A stretch of DNA of 64,000 nucleotides, taken from assembly GCA_964580465.1 (NCBI GenBank), contig CAZOKJ010000009.1, positions 11,872 through 75,871 of the forward strand, read 5' to 3'. Shown piece after piece: positions 24,945 through 34,051 of this stretch. The first letter of the stretch is position 1. Each line of letters opens with the position of its first letter. Under the pieces are notes generated by a model. The model worked only from the letters and a program-made list of their open reading frames with translations, made no database searches and was not told the DNA's origin. The translations under genes and the position numbers were made by a program. The DNA is from Taishania sp964580465 (lineage in GTDB: Bacteria; Bacteroidota; Bacteroidia; Flavobacteriales_D; Crocinitomicaceae).

Positions 24945-26075
24945 ATGAAAATAAAGGTTGTTTTAGCAGATTTGGGTTTGCATAAACGCTTCGCACCGTT
25001 AACTTTAACGCGCCCTGTTGGCGATTTGCGCATGGGAATAATGACCAACACAGAACGTTGGAGTAGTTTTCCAAGTGTGGAAGTGTATTATGAAACTGAA
25101 GCTTATTTGCAGGGGAAATTCCCATCTACATCATCGTATGATGTTTTAGTAGCTGGGGCATTGATTCCAACAAAAGAGTTGGCTCGAGCAATTTTAGATT
25201 TACCAGAGAATACAAGTTTATATTCAGGAGATCAATTTTTGGCTAAAAAAGGAACAGGAAGTTTGAAAAAAGAGTGGGAGGGAAGTGCTCCGTTGGTATT
25301 GTCAAATCGTTGGCATATTTATCAGCATAACGGCATATCGGTATATACCGATTTCCTATGGTTGACCGAAGGTAGAACGAGTCAAATATTGTCTGCAACC
25401 AATACTGTCATCGGTGACAAAAACCTTATTTTCCTCGAAGAAGGAGCCGTTGTTGAAGCTAGTATATTAAATACAAATTCTGGCCCCATTTATGTTGGAA
25501 AAGATGCCGAAATCATGGAAGGCTGTATTGTTCGCGGTGGATTAGCAATGGGTGAGCACAGTGCATTGAAGCTAGGAACAAAAGTTTATGGGCCTGTAAC
25601 ACTGGGACCTCATTGTAAAGTTGGTGGAGAAGTTAATAATGTTGTTTTTCAAGCCTATTCTAACAAAGGTCATGATGGTTTCTTAGGGAATGCGTTAATT
25701 GGTGAATGGTGCAACTTAGGAGCGGATACAAACACTTCCAATTTAAAGAACAATTACAGCAATGTTTCCACTTATTCTTACGAAGAAGAAAAAGAAGTGA
25801 AAACTGATGTTCAATTCATGGGAGTTTGCATGGGTGACCACTCAAAATGCGGTATCAACACCATGTTTAATACAGCCACAGTTGTTGGCGTTTCTTGCAA
25901 TATCTATGGAGGTGATTTCCCTCAAAAGTACATTCCTTCCTTCTCGTGGGGTGGACAATCTTTTGTTCCTTTCAAATTTGAAAAGGCAATAGAATATGCC
26001 AATAATATGATGCACAGAAGAGGATTGCAATTAACTGATGACGAAATTGCAATTTTGAAATTTTTGGAGAAATAA
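24945..26075 (+). CDS. GlmU-like sugar nucleotidyltransferase/acyltransferase
   Basis: 376 residues. The N-terminal ~180 are a nucleotidyltransferase-like domain (VVLADLGLHKRFAPLTLTRPVGDLRMG, a typical start for the Bacteroidota GlmU-like group). The C-terminal part is a left-handed beta-helix with hexapeptide repeats (about 190-300). The class probably makes UDP-GlcNAc, but this rests on the family. At about residues 130-137 (NGISVYTDF) a palindrome copy occupies the segment that, from memory, reads NGEAIRQDF in relatives, with no length change. The ATG at 24945 is preferred over an upstream TTG. Terminator follows. Confidence 0.78.
   Translation: MKIKVVLADLGLHKRFAPLTLTRPVGDLRMGIMTNTERWSSFPSVEVYYETEAYLQGKFPSTSSYDVLVAGALIPTKELARAILDLPENTSLYSGDQFLAKKGTGSLKKEWEGSAPLVLSNRWHIYQHNGISVYTDFLWLTEGRTSQILSATNTVIGDKNLIFLEEGAVVEASILNTNSGPIYVGKDAEIMEGCIVRGGLAMGEHSALKLGTKVYGPVTLGPHCKVGGEVNNVVFQAYSNKGHDGFLGNALIGEWCNLGADTNTSNLKNNYSNVSTYSYEEEKEVKTDVQFMGVCMGDHSKCGINTMFNTATVVGVSCNIYGGDFPQKYIPSFSWGGQSFVPFKFEKAIEYANNMMHRRGLQLTDDEIAILKFLEK
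25335..25354. repeat. 20-bp palindrome, one mismatch, inside the GlmU-like gene
   Basis: ATATCGGTATATACCGATTT; only the penultimate base differs, which allows Phe instead of Met or Ile after GISVYTD. Confidence 0.88.
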
Positions 26076-26094
26076 AAGAATAGATGTTTTTATG

Positions 26095-26120
26095 AAGGGG
26101 CGCGTGAGCCCCTTTTTTAT
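26095..26120 (+). terminator. Terminator of the GlmU-like gene
   Basis: Stem AAGGGGC (26095-26101) / GCCCCTT (26108-26114) followed by TTTT, 20 bp after the stop. Confidence 0.8.
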
Positions 26121-26251
26121 TTCCTCTCCTTTTTTTGGGGGGGGGGATTTATTCATTTTCTTTTTTTTGGGAGCTTTTCTTTTTTTTGAGGCTTCTCTTT
26201 TTATTGGGAAAAATCCCTCTTTTTTGAAGAAGAAAGCCCTCTTTATATAGC

Positions 26252-26275
26252 ACGGACGCGATTAATCGCGTCCGT
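26252..26275. repeat. 24-bp GC-rich perfect palindrome (REP-like)
   Basis: Centre ATTAAT with arms ACGGACGCG and CGCGTCCGT, all 24 bases self-complementary and framed by ATAG/CTAT just outside. It is much richer in GC than its surroundings and unrelated to the ATATCGG family. Confidence 0.8.
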
Positions 26276-26411
26276 ACTATAAAAAATGGGATTATAAAAA
26301 GAGATTATAAAAAGGGATTATAAAGAGGAAATTAAAAGAGAAGCATAATTAAAAAACGGAATAAATAATAAAGAGAGAATATAAAAGAGATAAATAAAAT
26401 GGCATAAAAGA

Positions 26412-26511
26412 NNNNNNNNNNNNNNNNNNNNNNNNNNNNNNNNNNNNNNNNNNNNNNNNNNNNNNNNNNNNNNNNNNNNNNNNNNNNNNNNNNNNNNNNN
26501 NNNNNNNNNNN
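26412..26511. other. 100-N assembly gap flanked by identical 55-mers
   Basis: Exactly 100 N. Bases 26357-26411 are identical to 26512-26566 (55 bp), which suggests two contig ends sharing a k-mer of 55. The real sequence may have no gap or a longer repeat. Confidence 0.85.
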
Positions 26512-26592
26512 CGGAATAAATAATAAAGAGAGAATATAAAAGAGATAAATAAAATGGCATAAAAGAGCGATTAATCCAGTCTCTGCAAAAAA

Positions 26593-27486
26593 TCACCCCC
26601 ACAATCCCCATTTCTTTTCTTTAATTGCTTTTAGATCATCCAGTAATTCATCGGGATTCATATATCTTTCTGCGAAAGAGAGGATGAGTGTTTGAGTGAC
26701 TTCTTCTTTTGACATTAGGTTGGGAGCTGTGCGCCATTGGGGTTTCGCGCAAACTTTTGAAAGCCACGTGTAAAGCCCTTTAGGAAGCAGTGGATGCTCG
26801 GGAAGCGGATGTGCTAATTGTAAATTAGTGAAAACACTGGGGTTAGCATGTGTTAGAGGTAATTCTTTTGTGAAAAGTTGGTACACACTGATGCCCCAAG
26901 CGAAGTAATCTGTTGTTTTATTGATTAAATCAAGGCGATTGAGAATAATCTCTGGAGCAGCGAAACCGAGTGGGAAAATAAGTTTTCTGTTAAAAAAAAG
27001 CTCATCATTTTTGTTGATGGCCATACCGAAATCGATAAGGTGAAGATCAAAATCAATATCGTTTGGATGGATGATGAGGTTATCAGGTTTGATGTCGCAA
27101 TGATAAATTTGCTGTTGATGAATGTGATTCAAAACCTCCATCAATTTTTCACTTAGCAATTTAATAAATGGCAAACGTTCTTTTTTAGAAAGTGTTTCCC
27201 AATGCGTTTTGAGTTTAACACCAGGTTTGTGTTGTAAAATAAGTGCACAGCTTTCGTCATCTTCATAATAATTGATGACTTTTGGCAGAGAAGCATGCTC
27301 AAAGTGAAAAAGGCGTTCGTTTTTAAGTTGTTCTAAAGCCCTTTCGGTTACTTCTTTTTTGTAAGCAATCTTTATGATGACAAGCTGATCGTTTTCATCT
27401 TTAGCCAACCAAACATCACCAAACTTGCGTTGTTTGTTTTCACCAAGTTGCTTGATATATGTAATGTTTTGCTTGCTCGTTGACAT
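26593..27486 (-). CDS. Serine/threonine protein kinase
   Basis: 297 residues forming one Hanks-type kinase domain. Seen: the ATP-anchoring Lys in VIIKIAYKK (about 33), YHCDIKPDNLIIHP (HxDxKxxN catalytic loop, near 125), HLIDFGMAI (DFG) and GFAAPEI (APE-like). The glycine loop is degenerate (LGENKQRKFGDVW), but catalytic residues are intact. No sensor domain or membrane helix is present, so it is cytoplasmic. The start at 27486 directly follows a simple-sequence tract. Substrates unknown. Confidence 0.82.
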   Translation of the reverse strand: MSTSKQNITYIKQLGENKQRKFGDVWLAKDENDQLVIIKIAYKKEVTERALEQLKNERLFHFEHASLPKVINYYEDDESCALILQHKPGVKLKTHWETLSKKERLPFIKLLSEKLMEVLNHIHQQQIYHCDIKPDNLIIHPNDIDFDLHLIDFGMAINKNDELFFNRKLIFPLGFAAPEIILNRLDLINKTTDYFAWGISVYQLFTKELPLTHANPSVFTNLQLAHPLPEHPLLPKGLYTWLSKVCAKPQWRTAPNLMSKEEVTQTLILSFAERYMNPDELLDDLKAIKEKKWGLWG

Positions 27487-27535
27487 CTTTTTTTATTTGC
27501 TGACTCAATGACTCAATGACAGGATGATTCAACTT

Positions 27536-27650
27536 TATAAATTCTCATTCTTAACTCTCAACTCTCAACTTTGAACTCCCAACTCCTCACTCCCAACTCC
27601 TCACTCCCAACTCTGCATTCTTCACTCTTTATTCTTCATTCTCCACTCGC
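27536..27650. repeat. Pyrimidine-rich simple-sequence tract
   Basis: Repeated AACTC/CCAACTCCTCACT-type units on the plus strand between the kinase gene and tcdA. The end of the tract encodes the last few codons of tcdA. Such tracts can change length by slippage. Confidence 0.7.
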
Positions 27651-28361
27651 TAAGTAACGAATAACTTCTGCTGCTCCAGTAAGACCGAATAATGCAGGCA
27701 TGTATGGTGACGTTCCGTAATAAGATTTTTTAAAATTGGTACCGTCTGTCAAACGTAACGAATCTTTGGTTTGTAATTCACTTGAGAAAACAGCACGAAC
27801 TCGCTTGCTATCAATGTTTTCTCGGCGCAATCTCGATTTTAAATGTGCTGCAAGTTTACAATTGTATGTGTTAGTCAAACGGGCAACTTTCACTTGTGAA
27901 GGATCTTGTTTTCCACCTGCACCTAAATGTGAAATAATGCGCACTTTTAATCGAATGCAGGCCTTAATCCATTCTAATTTTGGTGTAACGGAGTCAATAC
28001 AGTCCATGACATAGTCTGGTTGGTATTCTTCCATTAACTCCCAAACACGTTCGGGTGTGACAAATTCTTCTAATACGTTTAATTTCAACTCAGGGTTGAT
28101 GTCTTTTAAGCGTTCACCTAAAACAACTGCTTTATTACGTCCGATAGTAGAGTCTAAAGCTGTTAATTGCCTGTTTTTATTGGTAACGTCAAACACATCA
28201 CCATCAATGATTGTCATTGTTCCCACGCCAGAACGAGCAATGAACTCACCAGCAAATGAACCAACTCCACCCAATCCAACAATTAACACATGCGATTTTT
28301 TTAATCTTTCAATCGCTTCTTCTCCCATTAATAATTCGGAACGTTCTAACCAATTTGACAC
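27636..28361 (-). CDS. tcdA: tRNA threonylcarbamoyladenosine dehydratase
   Basis: 241-residue E1-like (ThiF/MoeB) enzyme that dehydrates t6A37 in tRNA to cyclic t6A. The start WLERSELLMGEEAIERL and the nucleotide-binding loop VLIVGLGGVGSFAGEFIARSG (about 25-45) are typical of TcdA. IDGDVFDVTNKNRQ, the RNR-type adenylation residues and MDCIDSVTPK also fit. It lacks zinc CxxC pairs, which separates it from MoeB. Overlaps the TatD gene by 16 bp. The C-terminal codons lie in a simple-sequence tract. Confidence 0.88.
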   Translation of the reverse strand: MSNWLERSELLMGEEAIERLKKSHVLIVGLGGVGSFAGEFIARSGVGTMTIIDGDVFDVTNKNRQLTALDSTIGRNKAVVLGERLKDINPELKLNVLEEFVTPERVWELMEEYQPDYVMDCIDSVTPKLEWIKACIRLKVRIISHLGAGGKQDPSQVKVARLTNTYNCKLAAHLKSRLRRENIDSKRVRAVFSSELQTKDSLRLTDGTNFKKSYYGTSPYMPALFGLTGAAEVIRYLASGE

Positions 28362-28984
28362 CTTGTAAAAGTTTTTAAGAAATTATTTGTAACTATTTCA
28401 TTTAATTCGGACAAAGATATTTTTTTTAATTGAGCTATGCGCAAATAGATGTTTTGAATTTCTATATTTTGATCGTCCGTCTCAATTAATAGCTGATGAA
28501 GTGGAATGACATTTATTAGCTCTTGTTGCTTTGAATGATTTAAAATTCCAGTTCCAATGCTGACCATTATTCCGCTTTTTACCACTTCATTTACGATGTT
28601 TGTTTTTGAAAAACCATGAAAAATCCACGGTTGCTTAGGAGTATGTTTTTTGCGCAAACTTAAAAGTTCATTCCAAGATTTTACGCAATGAATAATCAAA
28701 GGATAATGCTCTTTTTCAGAAAAAAATACGTGTTGCTCAAAAATAGTCATTTGTTGTTGAATTGGCGCCCCTTTTAATTTATCCATCCCACATTCACCTA
28801 TAGCAACAGTCGTCGGTTTTAAATTAGTATAGAGTATTGTTTCAATCTTATTAACTTCATATTCACCACTATCCCAAGGATGAACGCCAATAGAATGATA
28901 AAAAGTAGGCGAGTCACCAAAGTTTGCTTGTACAATTTGAATGGTGTTTGAACGATGGTGATGCGTGTGACTATCAGTAAACAT
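28346..28984 (-). CDS. TatD-family metal-dependent hydrolase
   Basis: 212 residues, a little short for TatD DNases (about 255). Metal ligands are visible: SHTHHH at the start, GVHPWD, AIGECGMD (Glu), PLIIHCVKSW, IFHGFSK and LLIETDDQN (Asp). The family hydrolyses DNA 3' ends or D-aminoacyl esters. It may be co-translated with tcdA (16-bp overlap) and is transcribed divergently from the POT transporters. Confidence 0.82.
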   Translation of the reverse strand: MFTDSHTHHHRSNTIQIVQANFGDSPTFYHSIGVHPWDSGEYEVNKIETILYTNLKPTTVAIGECGMDKLKGAPIQQQMTIFEQHVFFSEKEHYPLIIHCVKSWNELLSLRKKHTPKQPWIFHGFSKTNIVNEVVKSGIMVSIGTGILNHSKQQELINVIPLHQLLIETDDQNIEIQNIYLRIAQLKKISLSELNEIVTNNFLKTFTRCQIG

Positions 28985-29078
28985 AAAAAACGATGAATTT
29001 CGGCCAAAAGAACTAAGTTACAAAAATTATTTCTATTTTAGGCGATTGTTAACAATATTTTACAATTAAATTAACACA

Positions 29079-30890
29079 ATGAGTTTAGCAAAAAATCAAG
29101 ATTTTTTTAAGTCACAAGTATTAGGACATCCGAGTGGTTTATTCGTGTTGTTTTTTACAGAAATGTGGGAACGTTTTTCATTTTATGGAATGCGCGTTTT
29201 ATTAATTCAATACTTAACTGCGGAAGTAATTTTTGGTAGTGCACGTTCAGGACTTGGTTGGTCAGTTGAGTCTGCATCTGCTTTGTATGGTACTTACGTC
29301 ATGTTACTTTATTTAACTCCTGTGTTTGGTGGTGTAATAGCCGATAAATACTTGGGTTCATGGAAATCTGTAATCGTAGGAGCATTAATTATGACCTTAG
29401 GTCATGCTTCGATGGCTATTGAAAGTAACGCTACTTTTTTCATTGGTTTAGCATGTTTAGTCATTGGAACAGGTTTTTTTAAACCAAATATGCCCGCTAT
29501 TTTAGGGGAAATGTATAAGCATCATCCAGAAAAAAAAGACGGTGGTTACACCATTTTTTACATGGGAGTAAACTCTGGAGCATTCTTTGGAATGATGCTT
29601 TGTGGTTACTTTGCAGAGCGTTACGGTTGGCATTATGGATTTGGTTTGGCTGGAATTTTTATGTTGTTGGGAACGATTCAATTTTGGCTAGCAAAACCTT
29701 TGTTTGGCACCATTGGTGATTTGAAAAAGCAACAATCAAGCATAAAAAATTATCAATTGCTTGATAATGAGGAAAAAGTAGAAGAAGAAGAACATTTCAA
29801 CCACCCAGATGAAAAAATTAGAAATCCTTTTACAAGAAAAGATGTTCTTTTAATCATCGTTGTTGCTGTTTTAGGTTTATCCTATGCTTTTAATGACCCT
29901 ATTTCAAAAAATATGCCTGATTTAGATGCGTTCAAATGGTTAGATATTCCGTTAGGAGATGGTGTTTTTAGAGGACAATTTTTAGTGATTATTGCAACAT
30001 TGATATTGTTTTTCTATTTAATCGTTTCTCGTATTTTACGCTATGGTAAAGTCGTTCGAGATCGTATGTTTGCCATTATTATTTTAGCGGCATCTTTGTT
30101 GTTTTTCTTCATGAGTTTTGAACAAGGTGCATCTTCTTTGGTAATCGTTGCTCGCGATTACATTGATCGATCATTGGAAGGAAATGCGCTCATTATATAC
30201 AACGTTGTAAATACATTGTTGACGGTTGTGCCTTTATCCGTCATTTCATGGGTACTTCTCAAATTAGCAAAAGAAACTTGGGGGAAAATTGCTCTTTCAA
30301 ATTTAATTTTATTGGTATGTTTTATCCTTATTTGGGGAGCGGTAGGAGCTATGTTATTTAAAGAGTTCAACGCTGAATCATCAGAAATTACGGTTTCTTG
30401 GTTTTCAACTTTAAATGCCTTTTTCATTATTTTGTTAGCTTCGAGCATTTCAAAAATTTGGGATTCAAAATACAATCCGCCTGTAGCGTTTAAATACGGT
30501 TTTGGATTATTGTTTGTTGCTTTTGGTTTTTTACTATTGGCAATTGGTTCATGGGGCATAGCTGAAGGAGTGAAAATTTCAATGATTTGGCTTGTTCTTA
30601 CTTATTTGTTCCATACAGTGGGAGAGTTGTTTATTTCTCCAGTGGGATTGTCGTATGTTAGTAAATTAGTTCCTATTCGCATGATTGCTTTCATGTATGG
30701 TATTTGGTACTTAGCCATTGCAATAGCACAAAAAATAGCAGCTGTTTTGGGCGGACAAGTTCAGGTAATTAAGGAAGAATATTCATTGGGTCACTTTTTC
30801 TTACTTTTCACGGCTATCCCAGCAGTCGTGGCCGTAATAGTGATGTTGTTGCACCCACTGATTAAACGATTAATGCACGATATTCGATAA
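29079..30890 (+). CDS. POT-family proton-dependent peptide transporter (1 of 3)
   Basis: 603 residues with about 14 membrane helices. The POT motif FFTEMWERFSFYGMR (about 25-39, the ExxER proton-coupling motif) and GTGFFKPNMPAILG are present, along with YMGVNSGAFFG and a conserved FEQG-type helix. POT proteins import di- and tripeptides with protons. It is longer than the next two through loop insertions, including an acidic loop EEKVEEEEHFNHPDEK. First of three tandem homologues. Confidence 0.92.
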   Translation: MSLAKNQDFFKSQVLGHPSGLFVLFFTEMWERFSFYGMRVLLIQYLTAEVIFGSARSGLGWSVESASALYGTYVMLLYLTPVFGGVIADKYLGSWKSVIVGALIMTLGHASMAIESNATFFIGLACLVIGTGFFKPNMPAILGEMYKHHPEKKDGGYTIFYMGVNSGAFFGMMLCGYFAERYGWHYGFGLAGIFMLLGTIQFWLAKPLFGTIGDLKKQQSSIKNYQLLDNEEKVEEEEHFNHPDEKIRNPFTRKDVLLIIVVAVLGLSYAFNDPISKNMPDLDAFKWLDIPLGDGVFRGQFLVIIATLILFFYLIVSRILRYGKVVRDRMFAIIILAASLLFFFMSFEQGASSLVIVARDYIDRSLEGNALIIYNVVNTLLTVVPLSVISWVLLKLAKETWGKIALSNLILLVCFILIWGAVGAMLFKEFNAESSEITVSWFSTLNAFFIILLASSISKIWDSKYNPPVAFKYGFGLLFVAFGFLLLAIGSWGIAEGVKISMIWLVLTYLFHTVGELFISPVGLSYVSKLVPIRMIAFMYGIWYLAIAIAQKIAAVLGGQVQVIKEEYSLGHFFLLFTAIPAVVAVIVMLLHPLIKRLMHDIR

Positions 30891-30958
30891 AAAATAACTA
30901 ATAAATGTTGGTATTAAATTAAATTTATATAAATTCACAGCTTTCAAACTTAAAAACT

Positions 30959-32383
30959 ATGGCAAATTTAGACGATACCTTTACACCAAATGGTAGAAGT
31001 GAAAAGACAATCATGGGGCACCCAGTAGGATTGTTTTTGTTGTTCTTCACAGAAATGTGGGAACGTTTTAGTTACTATGGGATGCGTGCCATCCTTATTT
31101 TGTATTTAACAAAAAAGTTAATTGAAGGTGGTTTGGGCATGGACCCAGCTTCTGCTACATTGCTTTATGGTTATTTTACAGGATTGGTTTATTTTACACC
31201 TCTAATTGGTGGATGGTTAGCTGATAAATACTTAGGTAAGCGTTTGGCTATTACTATTGGTGGGGTTACCATGATGATGGGACAGTTTACATTGTTTGCT
31301 TTGCCAACGATGACAGGTTTGTACTTAGGATTGTTCTTGTTGATTATTGGTAATGGATTCTTTAAACCGAATATCTCTACATTAGTAGGTGGGTTGTACA
31401 AAGATGGAGACGATAGACGCGACTCTGCTTTCTCTATTTTCTACATGGGAATCAACTTAGGAGCATTAATTGCACCATTTGTAATTGGATATTTTACTGA
31501 TAATTTATTCAAAACAACAGCTGCTGACGGTACTATCGCTTATGGGTATCGTTGGGGATTCTTTGCTGCTGGGGTTGGTATGTTGTTAGGACAGTTGTTA
31601 TTTAATACTTTAGGACAAAAATACCTTGGTGATTTAGGTAAGAAACCTGTTTCTGGTGATCATTCAGATGATAATGTGAATGCTGTTTCTGTTAACCCTG
31701 AGACGGGAGAAGTATTAACAGCTGATCAAGAAAAACAACGTATGACTGTGATTTTCATCTTGTTTGCGTTTGCGGTTTTCTTCTGGGCTGGTTTTGAACA
31801 AGCAGGATCTTCTTTATCGTTATATACTGATAAATTTATCAATAGAAACGTTGGAGGATTTGAAATTCCTACTTCTTGGTTCCAATCTGTGAATCCTATC
31901 TTTATCGTGACTTTAGCACCTTTATTTGCTATGTTCTGGAACTCTAAATTAGGTAAACGTTTGTCAACACCTTTAAAAATGGGTGTTGGTATGATTATCT
32001 TAGGTTTAGGATTTATGTTCATGCTAGGTGCTGTTGGTGAGCGCATTGCAAACGGTGATGTAGCTGATGAAGGAAACAAAGCTGCTTTAATGTGGTTGAT
32101 CATGACTTATTTGTTGCATACAATTGGTGAGTTATGTTTATCTCCAGTAGGATTATCAGTTGTAACGAAATTATCTCCTCCAAAATTGGCTTCTATTTTG
32201 ATGGCTGTTTGGATGTTGTCTTCATCAGTTGCTAACTTTATTGGTGGTTATTTAGCATCAATTGTTGAAACGTTAGGTGCAGGTGAAGTGTTTACTTACA
32301 TTGCTATCTTCGTAATTATCTGTGGTCTTATTTTGGTTGCACTAGGAAAACCAATTGGTCGCATGATGCATGGAGTTAAATAA
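30959..32383 (+). CDS. POT-family peptide transporter (2 of 3)
   Basis: 474 residues. FFTEMWERFSYYGMRAI (ExxER), GNGFFKPNISTLVG, FYMGINLGALIAPF and FWAGFEQAGSSLSLY are all conserved. Same role as its neighbour. 68 bp separate it from the first gene, with no terminator seen between them. A terminator follows at 32409. Confidence 0.93.
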   Translation: MANLDDTFTPNGRSEKTIMGHPVGLFLLFFTEMWERFSYYGMRAILILYLTKKLIEGGLGMDPASATLLYGYFTGLVYFTPLIGGWLADKYLGKRLAITIGGVTMMMGQFTLFALPTMTGLYLGLFLLIIGNGFFKPNISTLVGGLYKDGDDRRDSAFSIFYMGINLGALIAPFVIGYFTDNLFKTTAADGTIAYGYRWGFFAAGVGMLLGQLLFNTLGQKYLGDLGKKPVSGDHSDDNVNAVSVNPETGEVLTADQEKQRMTVIFILFAFAVFFWAGFEQAGSSLSLYTDKFINRNVGGFEIPTSWFQSVNPIFIVTLAPLFAMFWNSKLGKRLSTPLKMGVGMIILGLGFMFMLGAVGERIANGDVADEGNKAALMWLIMTYLLHTIGELCLSPVGLSVVTKLSPPKLASILMAVWMLSSSVANFIGGYLASIVETLGAGEVFTYIAIFVIICGLILVALGKPIGRMMHGVK

Positions 32384-32408
32384 TTTTTTATAAAAAATAA
32401 AAGTAAAA

Positions 32409-32439
32409 GGAGTAATCGTAGTTGATTGCTCCTTTTTTT
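32409..32439 (+). terminator. Terminator between the second and third POT genes
   Basis: GGAGTAATC / GATTGCTCC stem (one G-T pair) followed by seven T. Confidence 0.75.
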
Positions 32440-32471
32440 ATGTACTTTTAGATTTCAAAATAATAGACGCA

Positions 32472-33986
32472 ATGAGCAATTCTACAACAACATTAGAAGA
32501 AATTCAAAATTTTGAAGGACGTTATCCAAAACAATTATGGAGTTTGTTCTTTTCTGAAATGTGGGAACGTTTTAGTTTTTATGGAATGCGAGGAATGCTA
32601 ACTTTTTTCATGGTGTATGAATTATTCATGAATAAAGAAGCAGCTAATTTACAATATGGAGCAACGCAAGCCTGGGTGTACGCATTTACTTTTATAGGAG
32701 GAATGCTTGCGGACAAGATATTAGGATTTCGAAAATCACTGTTTTGGGGTGGGGTTTTAATGATTGTCGGTAGTTTGATTCTAATGATCGATCCACACAA
32801 ATTCTTTTTTGTGGGAATTGCATTTTTAATTGTCGGAACAGGTTTTTTTAAGCCCAACATTTCTTCCATGGTAGGACAGTTGTACAAAGCAGTTGACAAC
32901 CGTAGAGACGCAGGATTTTCTTTGTTTTATTCAGGAATTAACATAGGTGCATTTTTAGGTGGAATTTTAATGATTGGAGTCGGAAAAGGGGAGTTGTTCT
33001 CTTCTATAATTCCAGTTGATTTGAGGTGGAATGTTGCCTTTGGGTTAGTAGCATTGGTTATGTCAATTAGCTTGTTTATTTTCATTTTTACTCAAAAAAC
33101 ACTCGGGCCAATTGGTTTACCTCCAATTGAGTTTGAAAAATTCAAATCGAAAAAATGGTATGAATATGCTGTCTATTTAGGAGCATTGTTAGCAATTCCT
33201 TTAATTATTTTAATGGTTTCAAACACAACGTACACTGACTATTTCATGTACTTCATTGGCCCTTTTAGTTTGGTTTATTTGGTTTATGAAATGACGAAAG
33301 TAACAAGAGAAGAACGAAATAAATTAATTGCAGCGTTGATTTTTATTGTTTTTTCTGTTGTGTTTTGGTCAATTTTTGAACAAGCAGGTGGCTCATTGTC
33401 GCTTTATGCTGCAGAGCATTTGAATAAGAACTTAATTGGGATGGAAGGAGTTGATCCTAATATGGTTAACAATTCAGCAAATTCAATGTTTGTCATCATT
33501 TTTGCACCTTTGCTAGGGTTGTTGTGGTTATGGTTAGGCAAAAGACGAAAAGAACCCAATGGTGTTGTAAAGTTTGGAATTGGATTTTTGCTTTTAGGAG
33601 CAGCATTTTATACGTTTTACACTGGTCAGTTTTTTTCATCAGTTGAAGGAGTAGCTTCTTTGAATGTGTTTACCATTGGTTATTTAATTGTAACGTTTGG
33701 AGAATTAGCACTTTCACCGATTGGACTGTCTCTGATGACAAAATTAGCAACGACCAAACTACAAGGCTTTATGATGGGAATGTGGTTTTTAGCTTCGGCT
33801 TATGGTCAATATGTTGCAGGTCTGTTCGGGGCATCTATCTCGCCTGACGAAAATGCGAGTGCTGCTGAAAAGTTGGCTGTTTATTCTCAAGGATACAAAG
33901 ATTTTGCACTTTATGCTGTAATTGCAGGGATTGTTGTGATCGCTATTTCTCCATTGGTTAAAAAATTGATGGGCGAAGTGAAGTAA
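32472..33986 (+). CDS. POT-family peptide transporter (3 of 3)
   Basis: 504 residues. FFSEMWERFSFYGMRGML (ExxER), GTGFFKPNISSMVGQLY, FYSGINIGAFLGG and FWSIFEQAGGSLSLY are conserved. It is more like the second gene than the first in core motifs. It probably has its own promoter, because a terminator lies just upstream. Three tandem copies suggest specialisation for different peptide pools; which is which cannot be told. Confidence 0.93.
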   Translation: MSNSTTTLEEIQNFEGRYPKQLWSLFFSEMWERFSFYGMRGMLTFFMVYELFMNKEAANLQYGATQAWVYAFTFIGGMLADKILGFRKSLFWGGVLMIVGSLILMIDPHKFFFVGIAFLIVGTGFFKPNISSMVGQLYKAVDNRRDAGFSLFYSGINIGAFLGGILMIGVGKGELFSSIIPVDLRWNVAFGLVALVMSISLFIFIFTQKTLGPIGLPPIEFEKFKSKKWYEYAVYLGALLAIPLIILMVSNTTYTDYFMYFIGPFSLVYLVYEMTKVTREERNKLIAALIFIVFSVVFWSIFEQAGGSLSLYAAEHLNKNLIGMEGVDPNMVNNSANSMFVIIFAPLLGLLWLWLGKRRKEPNGVVKFGIGFLLLGAAFYTFYTGQFFSSVEGVASLNVFTIGYLIVTFGELALSPIGLSLMTKLATTKLQGFMMGMWFLASAYGQYVAGLFGASISPDENASAAEKLAVYSQGYKDFALYAVIAGIVVIAISPLVKKLMGEVK

Positions 33987-34012
33987 GTAAACTCGGTTTA
34001 TCATAAAATTAG

Positions 34013-34020
34013 TATCTTTG
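34013..34020 (+). promoter_or_regulatory. Candidate -7 box of map
   Basis: TATCTTTG matches TAnnTTTG but no clear TTTG lies 20 nt upstream. Its distance to the ATG at 34052 (31 bp) matches that seen at other genes in the window better than the distance to 34031. Confidence 0.4.
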
Positions 34021-34051
34021 TACTTCAATAATGAAATTTTTACGACGCAAT

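Larger units (their letters stand above)
26121..26592. other. Non-coding low-complexity region with an assembly join
   Basis: No gene. T- and G-rich stretches (a run of T then ten G near 26136-26147) are followed by a GC-rich palindrome at 26252-26275. After it comes purine-rich A/G repeat sequence with GATTATAAA-type units, interrupted by 100 N. Open frames across the N run are not real. Confidence 0.8.

Noticed and set aside
26318..26611. Open frame on the minus strand
   Set aside because: It spans 100 N and duplicated flanks created by assembly.
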